A stretch of DNA of 64,000 bases from Streptomyces umbrinus (GTDB lineage: Bacteria > Actinomycetota > Actinomycetes > Streptomycetales > Streptomycetaceae): assembly GCF_030817415.1 (NCBI RefSeq), contig NZ_JAUSZI010000002.1:5022001-5086000 (forward strand), read 5' to 3'. This document shows positions 1-8,798 of the stretch, piece after piece. The position numbers and the translations under genes were made by a program. Numbering within the stretch: the stretch's first letter is position 1; every line of letters begins with the position of its first letter. The notes beneath the pieces are model-generated. The model saw nothing but the letters and a program-made list of their open reading frames with translations. It ran no database searches and was not told the origin of the DNA.

Positions 1-80
1 GAACCCGGTGCCTCCACGGTGCAGCCGGTCGCGGCGAGCAGCAGTACCGCGGCTCCGGCGACCCTGGTCCAGAGCGTCAC
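1..80 (-). CDS. putative lipoprotein, N-terminal part only
   Basis: The gene runs leftward off the window, so only the first 26 codons are visible. A GTG start at 78-80 is preceded on the minus strand by a strong purine-rich ribosome site (GGGGAGGGAG). The translation begins VTLWTRVAGAAVLLLAATGC, which is a short positively charged start, a hydrophobic core and a Cys at residue 20 in a lipobox-like context (ATGC). That is the pattern of a bacterial lipoprotein signal peptide, so the mature protein should be anchored outside the membrane. Function cannot be read from the visible part. The 235 bases to its right hold only its promoter region and short ACCGGT repeats. Confidence 0.6.
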   Translation of the reverse strand, partial: MTLWTRVAGAAVLLLAATGCTVEAPG

Positions 81-315
81 GGCGCTCCCTCCCCTTGCTT
101 GCCCCAGTCCGCCCTGAGCGGGCGGTTTCCCTGGGCCTCACCGTACTGGCGGAAAGGGTGGCGCAATAACAGGCAGGGAACGGACTTCGTCGGACTTCAA
201 CGGGCAAGTGGTGCACGACTGGCGTGACACCGGTGGTGACCGGTAGTTGGGCGTCCCCCGCACTCGGCCGGAGCGCCAACCCCCACCACCGACGCCCGCA
301 CACCTTCCCGTCCCC

Positions 316-1218
316 TCACACCTTCCCGATCCCCAACGTCGTCTCCGACGGGAGCAGCCCCGACCCGAGGACCGCGACCCAGAACTCCCCCAGCAGATCG
401 GCGAGTCGACCGGTGTCGTCCGGACCCAGCGTCCGCCAGGGTGCGGCGGCCAGCTCGTCGGTGTGCCGCTCCACCTCCTGCCGGAGGGCACGGCCGGTGT
501 CCGTCGCGGTGCCGTCGGCGGCCAACAGCCCCCGCGCGACGAGCCGTTCGCGCGCCGCAGACCACTCCCTCGCACTCCAACCCCGGCTCTCGAACCGCTC
601 CACGGACGCGGCGCCTATCGCCGCGAACGACACGAGCGACTCGACGGGGTCGAGACCGGCGACGAGCAGCGCGGCCAGGTGTCCGTCACCGCGGTGCTCA
701 CGCAGGATCGTCGCCGCGTGCCACAACTCCTGATGCGGGGCCTCCGGCCAGGGCAACTCGGCGTTGGCGGCGGCCAAGGGGCGACCGGCGGTGTTGACCG
801 ACTCGGCCGCGCGGCGGGCGAGCGCGGCGGCTTCCGCAAGCTCGGGACTGTCGACGCGGTCGCCGAATATCGCTCGGTACGCCCGGTCGATGCCCCGCTC
901 CCTCGCCTCCAGCACCTTCCGAGGATCAGCGGTCCGCCACGCCTGATCCATGTGCTCGGCGACCATGCGAGGGCTGAAGCCGTAGAAGGCGGAGGCGACG
1001 CGCCCGCTCCCGACGGCGCCCAACGGGGCGGCGCGCAACGGGAAGTAGCTCGGCCAGCGGTCCCCGACGTCGAAGCCGAGCGCGGCCGCCTCCTCGAAGA
1101 CCTCCGGCGCGTAGTAGAGCACGGCATGCAGAGGCTCGATCAGATGCCACATCTGCCGCACCCTGCCGAGCTCGACCCCACCGCCGCCCAGCACCGCCTC
1201 GCCCGCGTTCACAGCCAT
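316..1218 (-). CDS. SCO6745-family conserved protein
   Basis: Encodes 300 aa. I recognise it as the actinobacterial SCO6745 family, whose biochemical role is unknown to me. The C-terminal third, around SAREWSAARERLVARGLL, resembles a winged-helix module, so DNA binding is possible but inferred. The start at 1216-1218 is chosen because AGGGGG sits directly upstream; an in-frame ATG 45 bases earlier lacks a ribosome site. No signal peptide or membrane segment is seen. The gene is divergent from a TetR regulator, and the 107-bp gap holds two copies of an 18-bp sequence that look like regulator sites. The likely reading is a target gene controlled by that TetR protein. Confidence 0.75.
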   Translation of the reverse strand: MAVNAGEAVLGGGGVELGRVRQMWHLIEPLHAVLYYAPEVFEEAAALGFDVGDRWPSYFPLRAAPLGAVGSGRVASAFYGFSPRMVAEHMDQAWRTADPRKVLEARERGIDRAYRAIFGDRVDSPELAEAAALARRAAESVNTAGRPLAAANAELPWPEAPHQELWHAATILREHRGDGHLAALLVAGLDPVESLVSFAAIGAASVERFESRGWSAREWSAARERLVARGLLAADGTATDTGRALRQEVERHTDELAAAPWRTLGPDDTGRLADLLGEFWVAVLGSGLLPSETTLGIGKV

Positions 1219-1256
1219 GACGTACCCCCTTCGCCCGTTCCCGACCGTCCGGCAAC

Positions 1257-1308
1257 TTGACACTGCCTAGATTGCCCGACCACACCAAACTTGTCAATGC
1301 CTAGATTG
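1257..1308. promoter_or_regulatory. two 18-bp direct repeats in divergent promoter (putative TetR operators)
   Basis: TTGACACTGCCTAGATTG (1257-1274) and TTGTCAATGCCTAGATTG (1291-1308) differ at two positions and start 34 bp apart, about three helical turns, so two dimers could bind one DNA face. The second copy contains the inverted arms CAAT...ATTG around a CCTAG centre. Read on the minus strand, TTGACA and CAATCT are separated by 17 bp, a plausible promoter for the SCO6745-family gene that the sites would overlap. Binding by the neighbouring TetR protein is inference. Confidence 0.5.
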
Positions 1309-1325
1309 GGCGTACGCTGCTGACC

Positions 1326-2033
1326 ATGACGAAGAGCACCCGCACGCCGTCCACCGGGCCCTCCGCGAGGCCCTCCGGACCGTCCGAGCCGTCCGAGCCG
1401 TCCGAGCCGTCCGAGCCGTCCGGACTATCGGAACCGTCCGAGCCGTCCGAACCCTCAGTCACCAAGTCCGGCGGACGCCGCGCGTACCACCACGGGGACC
1501 TGCGCCGCGCGATCGTGGTGGCCGCGCTCGACGTCATCTCCGCCGAGGGCCCCTCCGCGCTGAGCCTGCGGGACCTGGCCCGCCGCGCGGGTGTCTCGCA
1601 CGCGGCGCCGGCCCACCACTTCAAGGACCGCACGGGTCTGCTGACGGCGATCGCGGCGGAGGGCTACGGGCTGCTGGCCGCCACGCTCACGGAGGCCGCG
1701 GATCTGAAGGACGCGGGCGTGCGCTACGTCCGCTTCGCCCGCGAGCACCCGGCCCACTTCCAGGTGATGTTCACGCCGGAGCTGCTGCGCGGGAACGATC
1801 TGGAGCTGACGACGGCCCGTACGCTCGCGGGCGAGCGCCTGCGCGACGCCGTCTCGGCCGTCCCGTCCGAGGGCCGCGGCACCGACGCCCGCCTCGCCGG
1901 TGTGGCCGCCTGGTCCCTGGCCCACGGCTTCGCCACGCTGCTGCTCAGCCACAACCTGGACGGACCGGTGGGCGACCAGGACCCGGAAGACGTCTTCCGC
2001 ACACTCAGCGGAATGCTCTTCCGGGCCACATGA
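1326..2033 (+). CDS. TetR-family transcriptional regulator with Pro-Ser-Glu repeat N-terminus
   Basis: 235 aa. Residues about 57-110 form a TetR helix-turn-helix (LSLRDLARRAGVSHAAPAHH core). The C-terminal part, with residues such as EHPAHFQVMF, resembles the WHG-type ligand-binding domain of this family. Residues about 15-42 are a tandem of P-S-E triplets encoded by a 9-bp repeat (CCGTCCGAG variants, about 1380-1455). This looks like recent slippage and is probably a disordered tail; the real start could lie downstream of it. It should repress itself and the divergent SCO6745-family gene through the repeats at 1257-1308. The 3' end of the gene is itself similar to the tandem repeat that follows it. 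Confidence 0.85.
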   Translation: MTKSTRTPSTGPSARPSGPSEPSEPSEPSEPSGLSEPSEPSEPSVTKSGGRRAYHHGDLRRAIVVAALDVISAEGPSALSLRDLARRAGVSHAAPAHHFKDRTGLLTAIAAEGYGLLAATLTEAADLKDAGVRYVRFAREHPAHFQVMFTPELLRGNDLELTTARTLAGERLRDAVSAVPSEGRGTDARLAGVAAWSLAHGFATLLLSHNLDGPVGDQDPEDVFRTLSGMLFRAT

Positions 2034-2177
2034 GCAGCCGTCACCTTCCAGACCACGCGGGCCGGCATCACCTTCCGGGCCCACGCGGGCCGGCATCACC
2101 TTCCGGGCCCACGCGAGCAGTCATCACCTTCCAGACCACGCGGGCCGGCATCACCTTCCGGGCCATGCGAGCAGCCG
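2018..2177. repeat. 27-28 bp tandem repeat array starting inside the TetR 3' end
   Basis: Five head-to-tail units begin TCACCTTCC at 2041, 2068, 2096, 2124 and 2151, with lengths 27, 28, 28, 27 and 27. They end alternately in GGGCCGGCA or GAGCAG. A partial sixth unit (2018-2040) is the last codons and stop of the TetR gene, so the array appears to have grown out of coding sequence. Units contain small GC-rich dyads (GGCCC...GGGCC), and the array fills the gap between convergent TetR and mfd, so it may also stop transcription. There are no unique spacers, so it is not a CRISPR. Confidence 0.85.
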
Positions 2178-2204
2178 TCCCCGTCAATCCACCAACGGAT
2201 CCAG

Positions 2205-5200
2205 TCACGACCCCAGAATCGAAGCCAGGAACTCCCCGGTCCACCCCAGCAACTCCCGCCCGACCAGCGGCTTGCCGCCCACCTTCGCCGTCTTCGGGCG
2301 GGGCACCAGCAGCTGGTGTGCGGCAGGCTTGATCACGGTCCCGGGATAGAGCCGCTTGAGGCGCAGCTCCTGCGACTCCCTCAACTCCGCCGGTGCGAAG
2401 CGGATGTTGTTGCCCTGGAGGACGATCTCGCCGACACCGCACGCGCGAGCGAGCATCCGCAGACCGGCCACCAGCAGCAGGTTCTCCACCGGCTCGGGCA
2501 ACTTGCCGTAGCGGTCGACGAGTTCCTCGCGCACCGCCTTGACGTCCTCCTCGGAGTTCACGGAGGCGATCGACCGGTACGCCTGCAGGCGCAGCCGCTC
2601 GCCCGGGGCGTAGTCGTGCGGGACGTGCGCGTCGACCGGGAGCTCGATCTTGACCTCCAGCGCCGGCTCCTCCACGACGCCGCCCTCCAGAGAGGCGCGG
2701 TAGTCCGCGACGGCCTCGCCGACCATGCGTACGTACAGGTCGAAACCGACGCCCGCGATGTGACCCGACTGCTCGCCGCCCAGCAGGTTTCCGGCTCCGC
2801 GGATCTCCAGGTCCTTCATCGCCACGTACATGCCCGCGCCCATCTCCGTGTGCTGGGCGATGGTCGCGAGGCGCTCGTGGGCCGTCTCCGTGAGGGGCTT
2901 CTCCGGCGGGTAGAGGAAGTACGCGTACCCCCGCTCGCGCCCACGGCCCACCCGGCCGCGCAGCTGGTGCAGTTGCGAGAGGCCGAAGTTGTCGCCGCGC
3001 TCCACGATCAGCGTGTTCGCGTTCGAGATGTCGATGCCCGATTCGACGATCGTCGTGGAGACGAGGACGTCGAACTTCTTCTCCCAGAAGTCGACGACGA
3101 CCTGCTCCAGGGACTGCTCGGACATCTGGCCGTGGGCGGTCGCGATGCGCGCCTCCGGGATGATCTCGCGCAGTCGCGCCGCCGCCCGGTCGATGGACTC
3201 GACCCGGTTGTGGATGTAGAAGACCTGGCCCTCGCGGAGCAGTTCGCGACGGACGGCCGCGCCGATCTGCTTCTCCTCGTACGGGCCGACGAAGGTCAGG
3301 ACCGGGTGGCGCTCCTCCGGGGGTGTCGTGATCGTCGACATCTCCCTGATGCCCGTCACCGCCATCTCCAGGGTGCGCGGGATGGGGGTCGCGGACATCG
3401 TCAGTACGTCCACGTTCGCGCGCAGCTTCTTCAGCTGCTCCTTGTGCTCCACGCCGAACCGCTGCTCCTCGTCGACGATGACGAGCCCCAGGTCCTTGAA
3501 CTTGGTCTCCGCCGAGAAGAGCCGGTGCGTGCCGATGACGACGTCGACCGAGCCCTCGCGCAGTCCCTCCAGCGTCGCCTTCGCCTCGGTGTCCGTCTGG
3601 AAGCGGCTCAACGCCCGTACGTTCACCGGGAACTGCGAGTAGCGCTCGCCGAACGTGCCGAAGTGCTGCTGCACCAGCAGGGTGGTGGGCACGAGGACGG
3701 CGACCTGCTTGCCGTCCTGGACCGCCTTGAAGGCCGCGCGGACCGCGATCTCCGTCTTGCCGTAGCCCACGTCGCCACAGACCAGGCGGTCCATCGGGAC
3801 CGTCTTCTCCATGTCCTCCTTGACCTCGGCGATGGTGGTGAGCTGGTCGGGCGTCTCGACGTACGGGAACGCGTCCTCCAGCTCGCGCTGCCACGGAGTG
3901 TCGCCGCCGAAGGCGTGCCCGGGGGCCGCCATCCGGGCGGAGTACAGCTTGATGAGGTCCGCGGCGATCTCCTTGACCGCCTTCTTCGCGCGCGCCTTGG
4001 TCTTCGTCCAGTCGGCGCCGCCGAGGCGGTGGAGGGTCGGGGCCTCGCCGCCCACGTACTTGGTGATCTGTTCCAGCTGGTCGGTGGGGATGTAGAGGCG
4101 GTCGCCGGGCTGGCAGCGCTTGGCGGGCGCGTACTCCACGACGAGGTACTCACGGGTCGCGCCCTGGACCGTCCGCTGGACCATCTCGATGTAGCGGCCG
4201 ACGCCGTGCTGCTCGTGGACGATGTAGTCGCCGGTTTCGAGAGTGAGCGGGTCGATCGTCTTGCGGCGGCGGGCCGGCATCCGGGCGCCGTCCTTGCCGG
4301 CGGCCTTCTGGCCGGAGATGTCGGTCTCCGTGAGCACGGCGAGCTTCAGCGCCGGGTCGACGAATCCGTAGTCGATGGAACCGCAGGCCACCTGGACGAT
4401 GGAGGGGACGAGCCCGGCGAGGTCCGACTCCAGGCGGGCCGCGATGCCCTCGCCGCCGAGCACCTCTGCCGTACGGGCCGCCGGGCCGTGGGCCTCGGTG
4501 ACGAACACCGTGCGCCAGCCGTCCGCGAGCCAGCCCTTGGTGTCGGCGAGGGCCTTCGCGGTGTCGCCGCGGTACGTCTCGGGCGCGTGCATCCCGAGCT
4601 TCAGCGTGTCCCCCGCCGCGTCAGCGGCAAATGTCTCCGTCAGCTCCTCGTCGGCCGCGAACGGCGACACCGACCACCACATCATGTCCAGCTCGCGGGC
4701 CCGGTCCCGTACGTCCGCGATGGCCCACAGGGACGCCGCGTCGACGTCGATCGGGGCCTCCCCGCCGCCCGCGGTCGCCGCCCAGGACGCCTGGAGGAAC
4801 TCCTGCGAGGTCGCCACCAGGTCCGAGGCGCGCGTACGCACCCGCTCCGGGTCGCAGACGACGGCCATGGACCCCTTCGGCAGGACGTCGATGAGCAGTT
4901 CCATGTCGTCGACGAGGACGGGCGCGAGCGATTCCATGCCCTCGACCGCGATGCCCTCGGCGATCTTGCCGAGCAGTTCGCCCAGCTCGGGGTGGGCCTC
5001 GGCCAGCCGGGCGGCCCTCTCCCGTACGTCGTCCGTGAGCAGCAGCTCGCGGCAGGGCGGCGCCCACAGTCCGTGCGCGGCGACCTCCAGGGACCGCTGG
5101 TCGGCGACCTTGAAGTAGCGGATCTCCTCGACGTCGTCGCCCCAGAACTCCACGCGCAGCGGGTGCTCCTCGGTGGGCGGGAAGACGTCCAGGATCCCGC

Positions 5201-5759
5201 CGCGTACGGCGAACTCGCCGCGCTTCTCGACCAGCTCGACCCGTGCGTACGCCGCTGCCGCCAGGGCCGCCACGACGTCACCGAGGTCGGCACTCTGGCC
5301 GGTCCGCAGGGCCACCGGCTCCAGGTCGCCCAGGCCCTTGACCTGCGGCTGGAGGACCGACCGAACGGGTGCGACCACGACGGAGACCGGGCCGGTCTCC
5401 GGGTCGTCGGGGCGCGGGTGCGCGAGCCTGCGCAGGACCGCGAGCCTGCGCCCGACGGTGTCGCTTCGCGGGGAGAGCCGCTCGTGCGGCAGCGTCTCCC
5501 AGGACGGGTACTCGACGATCCCGTCGGCCGGCAGCAGCGTGCGCAGTGCCGCCGCCAGGTCCTCGGCCTCCCGGCCCGTGGCCGTCACGGCCAGCACCGT
5601 ACGGCCCGCCTCTCGGGCCAGCGCCGCCACGGCGAACGGGCGGGCCGCGGGCGGGCCCACCAGGTCGACGTGCATACGGTTGCCGTCGCCGGCGGCCTTC
5701 ACCGCTTCGGTGAGTGCGGCGTCCTTGACGACGGCGTCGAGCAGACCGTGCAGGCTCAT
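2205..5759 (-). CDS. mfd: transcription-repair coupling factor Mfd
   Basis: 1184 aa, the usual length. Mfd removes RNA polymerase stalled at DNA damage and recruits UvrA to start nucleotide excision repair. Visible parts: an N-terminal UvrB-like UvrA-interaction region, a CarD-like RNA-polymerase-interaction domain near residue 500 (GDYIVHEQHGVGRY), and the RecG-like motor with Walker A GDVGYGKTE (about 661), DEEQ box (about 760), motif III TMSATPIPRTL and motif VI QLRGRVGRG. The C-terminal TRCF regulatory domain follows. The ATG at 5757-5759 is preferred over an upstream in-frame start because homologues begin MSLHGLLD. It ends convergently with the TetR gene. Its orthologue neighbours mazG/eno in other actinobacteria, which may lie left of the window. 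Confidence 0.98.
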   Translation of the reverse strand: MSLHGLLDAVVKDAALTEAVKAAGDGNRMHVDLVGPPAARPFAVAALAREAGRTVLAVTATGREAEDLAAALRTLLPADGIVEYPSWETLPHERLSPRSDTVGRRLAVLRRLAHPRPDDPETGPVSVVVAPVRSVLQPQVKGLGDLEPVALRTGQSADLGDVVAALAAAAYARVELVEKRGEFAVRGGILDVFPPTEEHPLRVEFWGDDVEEIRYFKVADQRSLEVAAHGLWAPPCRELLLTDDVRERAARLAEAHPELGELLGKIAEGIAVEGMESLAPVLVDDMELLIDVLPKGSMAVVCDPERVRTRASDLVATSQEFLQASWAATAGGGEAPIDVDAASLWAIADVRDRARELDMMWWSVSPFAADEELTETFAADAAGDTLKLGMHAPETYRGDTAKALADTKGWLADGWRTVFVTEAHGPAARTAEVLGGEGIAARLESDLAGLVPSIVQVACGSIDYGFVDPALKLAVLTETDISGQKAAGKDGARMPARRRKTIDPLTLETGDYIVHEQHGVGRYIEMVQRTVQGATREYLVVEYAPAKRCQPGDRLYIPTDQLEQITKYVGGEAPTLHRLGGADWTKTKARAKKAVKEIAADLIKLYSARMAAPGHAFGGDTPWQRELEDAFPYVETPDQLTTIAEVKEDMEKTVPMDRLVCGDVGYGKTEIAVRAAFKAVQDGKQVAVLVPTTLLVQQHFGTFGERYSQFPVNVRALSRFQTDTEAKATLEGLREGSVDVVIGTHRLFSAETKFKDLGLVIVDEEQRFGVEHKEQLKKLRANVDVLTMSATPIPRTLEMAVTGIREMSTITTPPEERHPVLTFVGPYEEKQIGAAVRRELLREGQVFYIHNRVESIDRAAARLREIIPEARIATAHGQMSEQSLEQVVVDFWEKKFDVLVSTTIVESGIDISNANTLIVERGDNFGLSQLHQLRGRVGRGRERGYAYFLYPPEKPLTETAHERLATIAQHTEMGAGMYVAMKDLEIRGAGNLLGGEQSGHIAGVGFDLYVRMVGEAVADYRASLEGGVVEEPALEVKIELPVDAHVPHDYAPGERLRLQAYRSIASVNSEEDVKAVREELVDRYGKLPEPVENLLLVAGLRMLARACGVGEIVLQGNNIRFAPAELRESQELRLKRLYPGTVIKPAAHQLLVPRPKTAKVGGKPLVGRELLGWTGEFLASILGS

Positions 5760-5919
5760 GAAGAGGTTTCCATCCGAGGATCCGAGGGTGTGGGTGACAC
5801 GGGTGTGGGTGACGTGGTGGGCAACGCGAACCGCCCGACACGTCTGACGGGCCGGGGGTGTCCAGGGTACGACGCCGGGCTCCCCCACGCCCGCCCCTGT
5901 GGATACCGGAGCCTCTTCG

Positions 5920-6080
5920 CCCCCGCCGCCCCTACCCGTCCCATCCCTGGGGGCTGCCGCCCCCAGACCCCCGCATCGGCCTGAACGGCCTCGTCCTCAA
6001 ACGCCGGACAGGCTGAAAAACAGGGGCGCGGGGCGGTGACATTTGCGGCTCCGCCGCGGGGCGCGACCAGCCCCCACCCA
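5920..6080. repeat. Streptomyces intergenic palindromic repeat (degenerate copy)
   Basis: The 456-bp gap between mfd and the ABC permease holds no gene. From 5924 it begins with the same CGCCCCCGCCGCCCCTACCC that forms the ends of the 257-bp elements at 43366 and 62584. This is followed by a GGGGGCTGCCGCCCCC hairpin and an AGGGGCGCGGGG/CGCGACCAGCCCCC segment related to the core of those elements. The internal GGCCTGAACGGCCTCGTCC part is a known recurrent Streptomyces intergenic sequence. Expected roles are transcription stop or fold-back structure; none is shown by the sequence alone. The mfd promoter must lie between about 5760 and 5900. Confidence 0.7.
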
Positions 6081-6215
6081 CCCGCACCCGACACATCACG
6101 CAAGCAGCGCACGACCCCGGAAAGGCCCGGTGCCGGGAAGTCCGTGGACTCCCCGGCACCGGGCTCCCCCGCCCACCAAGACCCCCGTCCGTGGTGGGCC
6201 GCTCAGCCTGCGGAG

Positions 6216-8798
6216 CTATTCCGTCGCGATCGCGTTCAGTACGTTCATGCGACCCGCCCGGAACGCGGGCACCAGAGCGGCGAACAGTCCCACGAAGGCC
6301 GAGCCGATGAAGACGCCGATGATCGTGGGCCACGGGATCTCGAGGACCTTCAGACCCTCCAGGGCGAGGAGCTTCTGGGCGGTGGCGCCCCAGCCCATGC
6401 CCAGGCCGAGGCCGAGCAGCGCTCCGAAGAGGGCGATGACGACCGACTCCAGACGGATCATGCGGCGGAGCTGGCGGCGGGAGAGCCCGATGGCACGCAT
6501 CAGGCCGATCTCGCGGGTCCGCTCCACCACCGACAGCGCCAGGGTGTTCACGACACCCAGGACCGCCACGATGATCGCGAGGGCCAGCAGGCCGTAGACC
6601 ATGTTCAGCAGCTGGCCGATCTGGTCCTTGAGCTCCTGCTTGTAGTCGGTCTGGTCACGGACCTGGTACTGCGGGTACGGGTCCAGGGCCTTCTTCAGCG
6701 CCGTGTACGCCGTCTTCTCCTGGCCCTCCTTGGCCGTGGCGAACATGATGTCGTTCGGCGGGATCTTGTCGGCCGGGACGTACTTCTCCATCGTGGCGAT
6801 GCTCATGTACCGCGCGCCCTTATCGATGGCCACGTCGTCGTTCGTGATCGCCGCGACCTTCAGCTCGGCCGTCCGGCCGCCCTTGAAGGCGACGGTCATC
6901 GTGTCGCCGACCTTCACGCCGTGCTTCTTGGCGTATTCGGAGCCGAGCGCCATCGCGTCCTTGCCGTAGGCCGCCGACAGCTCACCGGCGGTCGTCTCGC
7001 GGCGCAGGTCGCTCGCGTACGTCGGGTCCGCGGCCGTCACGCTGCTGTCCTCGGTCTTGCCGTCGGGCGAGGTCAGCTTGGCCTCGACCTCCTTGTAGCT
7101 GGTGACGTGCGCCAGGCCCGGCGTCGACTCGATGGCCTTCTGGGCCTGCGGCACGATCCGCTGGTTGCCCTGGACGATGAAGTCCGTGCCCACCGACTTG
7201 TCGAGCTCCTCCGTCGCGGAGGCCACCATCGAGGAGCCGACCACGGAGAGGCAGGCGACCAGCGCGAGGCCGATCATCAGGGCCGCGCCGGTGGCGCCGG
7301 TGCGGCGCGGGTTGCGCAGCGCGTTCCGCTCCGCCAGCCGTCCCACGGGTCCGAAGCCGCGCAGCAGCACCGCGCTGATGGCCCGGACCACGACGCCGGC
7401 GAGCAGCGGGCCGATGATGACGAACCCGATCAGCGAGAGCACCACACCGGCGCCGAGCATCATCGAGCCGTCGCTCGCCTTGTCCGCGCCGGCCGCCGTG
7501 AAGAGCGCGGCGCCGCCGGCTCCCGTGAGGAGGAGGCCGATGATCCCCCGGATCCAGCCGGCCTTGCCGTCCGCCGGCGTACCGGCGTCGCGCAGCGCGG
7601 CCATCGGGGAGACCTTGCCCGCGCGGCGGGCGGGCAGATAGGCGGCGAGCACCGTGACGACGACGCCGAGGACCAGGCCGATGACCGGGGTCGTGGTCTT
7701 CACCGTCAGGTCGGCGGTGGAGAGGTTCATGCCCGCCATCGACATGAGCTTCATCAGGCCGATCGCGATACCGACACCCGCGGCGACACCCAGGATCGAG
7801 CCGATGACACCGAGCAGCAGCGCCTCGACCAGCACGGAACGGTTGACCTGCTTGCGGGACGAACCGATCGCCCGCATCAGGCCGATCTCACGGGTGCGCT
7901 GGGCGACCAGCATCGAGAAGGTGTTGATGATCAGGAAGATGCCGACCAGGAAGGCGATTCCGGCGAAGCCGAGCATGGCGTACTTGATGACGTTCATGAA
8001 CTCGCCGACGCCCTCGCGGTTCTCGTCCGAGAACTCCTTCTGCGTCTGGATCTTGTACGCCCCGGTGGCCTTCTCGGCACCGGCGAGCGTCGTGGAGACG
8101 TTCTGCTTCAGCTGCGTGTCGGTGACGCCCTGCGCCGCCGAGACGTAGATCTGCGTGAACCGGCCGGTGGCGCCGAGCAGTTCGCGCTGGGCGGTGGCGG
8201 TGTCGAAGTAGACGACGGCGGCACCGGGGTTGGTCACCTTGAAGGTGGCTATGCCGACGATCTTCGCCTTGAAGTCACCGGTGACGGCGATGGTGCGCAG
8301 CTCGTCACCCATCTTGAGGTTGTGCTTGTCCGCGGTGTCGGCGTCGACCATGACCTCGGTGGGCCCGCGCGGGGCGTGTCCTGAGGTGATCTCCATCGAA
8401 CGCAGGTCGTTCTTCGTCCAGTTGCCCGCGATCGTCGGGGCGCCGGTGCTGGACCCCATGTTCTTGTTCTTGCTGTTGACGACGGTCACGTTCATCGAAC
8501 TGACCGCGCCCTCGGCCGACTTGACGCCCTGCGCCTTCTGCGCCTGGGTGACCGTCGACGCGGGCAGCGACTCGGGCCTGCCGTTCTGCGGGGTGTCGTC
8601 GGCCTTGGCCGCCTTGGGGGAGACCGTGACGTCGGACGCGGTGGTCGCGAAGAGCTTGTCGAAGGTCGTGTTCATCGTGTCGGTGAAGACGAGCGTGCCG
8701 CAGACGAAGGCCACCGACAGGAGGACCGCGACGGCCGACAGGGCCATCCGTCCCTTGTGCGCGAAGAAGTTGCGCATCGAGGTCTTGAAGACGGTCAT
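6216..8798 (-). CDS. ABC transporter permease, FtsX/MacB type
   Basis: 860 aa integral membrane subunit. An N-terminal transmembrane helix (LSAVAVLLSVAFVCGTLVF) is followed by a MacB-like extracytoplasmic domain. An FtsX domain with three helices follows (around residues 270-390), then a central membrane segment, a second extracytoplasmic domain and a second FtsX domain at the C-terminus. The duplicated 'RTREIGLMRAIG' loops after both FtsX cores are characteristic. This fused arrangement means one chain supplies both permease halves. It overlaps the upstream ATPase gene by 4 nt (ATGA), so the two are translationally coupled. Such exporters move peptides, lipids or antibiotics or act mechanically on the envelope; the substrate is not evident. 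Confidence 0.95.
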   Translation of the reverse strand: MTVFKTSMRNFFAHKGRMALSAVAVLLSVAFVCGTLVFTDTMNTTFDKLFATTASDVTVSPKAAKADDTPQNGRPESLPASTVTQAQKAQGVKSAEGAVSSMNVTVVNSKNKNMGSSTGAPTIAGNWTKNDLRSMEITSGHAPRGPTEVMVDADTADKHNLKMGDELRTIAVTGDFKAKIVGIATFKVTNPGAAVVYFDTATAQRELLGATGRFTQIYVSAAQGVTDTQLKQNVSTTLAGAEKATGAYKIQTQKEFSDENREGVGEFMNVIKYAMLGFAGIAFLVGIFLIINTFSMLVAQRTREIGLMRAIGSSRKQVNRSVLVEALLLGVIGSILGVAAGVGIAIGLMKLMSMAGMNLSTADLTVKTTTPVIGLVLGVVVTVLAAYLPARRAGKVSPMAALRDAGTPADGKAGWIRGIIGLLLTGAGGAALFTAAGADKASDGSMMLGAGVVLSLIGFVIIGPLLAGVVVRAISAVLLRGFGPVGRLAERNALRNPRRTGATGAALMIGLALVACLSVVGSSMVASATEELDKSVGTDFIVQGNQRIVPQAQKAIESTPGLAHVTSYKEVEAKLTSPDGKTEDSSVTAADPTYASDLRRETTAGELSAAYGKDAMALGSEYAKKHGVKVGDTMTVAFKGGRTAELKVAAITNDDVAIDKGARYMSIATMEKYVPADKIPPNDIMFATAKEGQEKTAYTALKKALDPYPQYQVRDQTDYKQELKDQIGQLLNMVYGLLALAIIVAVLGVVNTLALSVVERTREIGLMRAIGLSRRQLRRMIRLESVVIALFGALLGLGLGMGWGATAQKLLALEGLKVLEIPWPTIIGVFIGSAFVGLFAALVPAFRAGRMNVLNAIATE

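Noticed and set aside
2018..2177. CRISPR array
   Set aside because: Repeats are contiguous without unique spacers and no cas genes are nearby. The same applies to 28032-28297.
2316..5984. 1222-codon plus-strand open frame opposite mfd
   Set aside because: Antisense shadow of a highly GC-biased gene; translation is Arg/Leu/Val/Asp-rich with no domain, and mfd on the other strand is certain.
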